A program made the position numbers and the translations under genes. A model generated the notes under the pieces. That model saw only the letters and a program-made list of their open reading frames with translations, was not told the DNA's origin and ran no database searches. Below, one piece after another: positions 62,465-64,000 of a DNA stretch of 64,000 nucleotides. The stretch's first letter is position 1. Every line of letters starts with the position of its first letter. Source of the stretch: Luteimonas arsenica. Its GTDB lineage: Bacteria > Pseudomonadota > Gammaproteobacteria > Xanthomonadales > Xanthomonadaceae. The stretch lies in contig NZ_SJRW01000001.1 in NCBI RefSeq assembly GCF_004352825.1, positions 434,001-498,000 of the forward strand. Direction: 5' to 3'.

Positions 62465-64000
62465 ATGTCCAAGCGCAATGCCGTCCACACCGCACTTGCC
62501 GCCGCGCTCGCGCTGGCCGTGCTGCCCGCCGCCGCCCACGACCAGCCGTTCTCGCAGACGGTGTTCTTCGGCGACAGCCTGACGGACGCCGGCTATTTCC
62601 GGCCCCTGCTCCCGCCCGAGGTGCAGGCGGTCACCGGCCAGTTCACCACCAACCCCGGCCTGGTGTGGTCGCAGTGGCTGGCGGAGTACTACGGCACCCA
62701 GGCCCGTCCCAACGGCAACGGCCAGACCGGCGACAACCACGCCGCCGGCGGCGCCCGGGTGGGCGTGGACGTCAACGGCGCGTTGGGCTTCACCCCGTCG
62801 CTGGCGACCCAGGCGGCCGGCTACCTCGCCGCCAACGGCGGCCGCGCCGATCCGGATGCCCTGTATACGGTCTGGGGCGGCGCCAACGACCTGTTCGCAG
62901 TGACCTCGGACCCCGCCAACGCCCAGGCCATCATCGGCGGCGCGGTGACCGCGCAGGTGGGGATCATCGGCAGCCTGCAGGCCGCGGGCGCGCGCTACGT
63001 GCTGGTGCCCAACATCCCCGACCTCGGCGTGACGCCGGGCTTCCTGGCCCAGGGGCCGGGGGCCGCGGCGCAGGGCACGGCCCTGGCAACGACCTACAAC
63101 GAGGCCCTGTTCGGCGCCCTGGCCGCCAACGGCCTGAGCGTGATCCCGGTCGACACCTTCAGCTTCCTGCAGGAAGTGGTGGCCAACCCGGCGCTGTTCG
63201 GCATTTCCAACGTCACCGGCACCGCCTGCATGCCGCAGATCACCGCGCAGTCGCTGACCTGCAATCCGACCAGCCTGGTCAGTCCGGACGCACCGCAGAC
63301 CCACCTGTTCGCCGACGGCGTGCACCCGGCCAGCGGCGCCCACGTCGCGCTGGCCGACCTGGCCATCGCCGCGATCGAGGCGCCGCGGCAGATGGCGGTG
63401 CTGCCGCACTCGGCCGCAGGCACCGGCCGCGACCGCGCCGCGCGCGTGGGTGCGCAGGCGAATGCGCGCGGCGACGCCACCGGTTCGCGCTGGTGGGCGG
63501 ACTTGCGCGGCGACTTCCAGCGCTATGACCACGGCAAGCACTACGACGGCGCCGGCCCGGCGCTGACCGTCGGCATGGACTGGGGCAGCGACGGCCTGTC
63601 CTGGGGCGGCTTCCTCGGCTACGGTGCGCAGGGCAACGACTGGGGCGCCCGCCGCGGCAACTGGGACCAGTCCGAGCTCTCCATCGGCGGCTATGCCGGA
63701 TGGAACGGCGAGTCGGGTGCCTGGGTCAACGGCCAGCTCAGCTACAGCCGCATCGACTTCGACATCGAGCGCCAGGTGCCGCTGGGCCCTGCGTTGCGCA
63801 CGCACACCGCCTCGACCGACGGCAGCAACCTGACCGTGGCGGTGCAGGGCGGCTGGGACTTCGGCGACGGCGCCCTGCGCCACGGCCCGGTGCTGGGCGT
63901 GGTCGCGCAGCGGATCGAGGTCGACGGCTTCGCCGAAAGCGATCCGACCCTCTCGACCTCGCTCGCCTATCCCGACCAGGAGTTCGATTCGCTGGTCGGC
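62465..64000 (+). CDS. GDSL-type esterase autotransporter (EstA-like), 3' end outside window
   Basis: 512 codons are visible and the frame is open to the last base. AGGAG lies seven bases before the ATG. A signal peptide (about 1-24) leads to an SGNH hydrolase passenger: GDSLTD with Ser38, GGANDLF with the block III Asn, and DGVHP with the catalytic Asp-His pair. From about 330 a series of aromatic-alternating beta strands (SRWWADLRGDFQRY, SWGGFLGYGAQG) begins the autotransporter barrel. It is an outer-membrane lipase/esterase facing outward, as EstA in Pseudomonas. Divergent from thiS. Confidence 0.92.
   Translation, partial: MSKRNAVHTALAAALALAVLPAAAHDQPFSQTVFFGDSLTDAGYFRPLLPPEVQAVTGQFTTNPGLVWSQWLAEYYGTQARPNGNGQTGDNHAAGGARVGVDVNGALGFTPSLATQAAGYLAANGGRADPDALYTVWGGANDLFAVTSDPANAQAIIGGAVTAQVGIIGSLQAAGARYVLVPNIPDLGVTPGFLAQGPGAAAQGTALATTYNEALFGALAANGLSVIPVDTFSFLQEVVANPALFGISNVTGTACMPQITAQSLTCNPTSLVSPDAPQTHLFADGVHPASGAHVALADLAIAAIEAPRQMAVLPHSAAGTGRDRAARVGAQANARGDATGSRWWADLRGDFQRYDHGKHYDGAGPALTVGMDWGSDGLSWGGFLGYGAQGNDWGARRGNWDQSELSIGGYAGWNGESGAWVNGQLSYSRIDFDIERQVPLGPALRTHTASTDGSNLTVAVQGGWDFGDGALRHGPVLGVVAQRIEVDGFAESDPTLSTSLAYPDQEFDSLVG

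Overview
The window is about 64 kb of high-GC gammaproteobacterial chromosome. Gene content and order point to the family Lysobacteraceae (Xanthomonadaceae), close to Lysobacter, Luteimonas or Pseudoxanthomonas. Supporting signs are CoA-transferase genes of the lpsI/lpsJ type beside a polysaccharide locus that ends at etfB-etfA, a pgk-pyk-class I aldolase cluster, an H-NS-like protein of the xanthomonad type, and DUF4124 proteins. The genus call is inference. No tRNA, rRNA, insertion sequence, integrase, CRISPR array or prophage gene was seen. No gene-free stretch exceeds 300 bases; the longest (54957-55237) is filled by an inverted-repeat element.

1-20216 is a surface-polysaccharide (LPS/O-antigen-like) locus. 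It starts inside a coiled-coil GT2-GT4 glycosyltransferase. A leftward operon follows: a polyprenyl-phosphate-sugar synthase-type GT2, a lipoprotein and a GT-C membrane transferase. Facing it is a 1389-residue protein joining a YfhO-like half to a DUF2142-like half, then a polysaccharide pyruvyl transferase, a flippase-like membrane protein, a nitroreductase, two CoA-transferase subunits, a metalloprotease lipoprotein with FG-GAP-type repeats, and an OafA-like acyltransferase with an SGNH domain. Together these look like machinery that builds a surface glycan and then decorates it in the periplasm with sugars, ketals and acyl groups.

20277-30921 is mostly core. etfBA and ETF-ubiquinone oxidoreductase form one electron-transfer chain, interrupted by an unrecognised membrane protein. 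A tight four-gene Mla/Pqi-type lipid ABC operon (permease, ATPase, MCE protein, lipoprotein) faces a ThrE-type exporter, which is followed by an H-NS-like protein.

30968-47057 is housekeeping: proS, two DUF4124 proteins, pssA, a short gene that I identify as the DNA polymerase III psi subunit (holD), rimI, then valS-holC-pepA on the opposite strand, divergent from lptF-lptG, a small exported protein, and pgk-pyk-fda.

47216-64000 holds cysK, a two-gene RND efflux system, an alanine/glycine:cation symporter, an rlmB-like SPOUT methyltransferase, an M28 peptidase, mscL, a fumarylacetoacetate-hydrolase-family protein, a small membrane protein, a Rieske protein, an SLC13-type transporter, trmB, thiG and thiS. 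It ends inside a GDSL-esterase autotransporter. Two related 180-200 bp inverted-repeat elements (35125 and 55028) and a REP-like inverted pair (47074) lie at gene ends.
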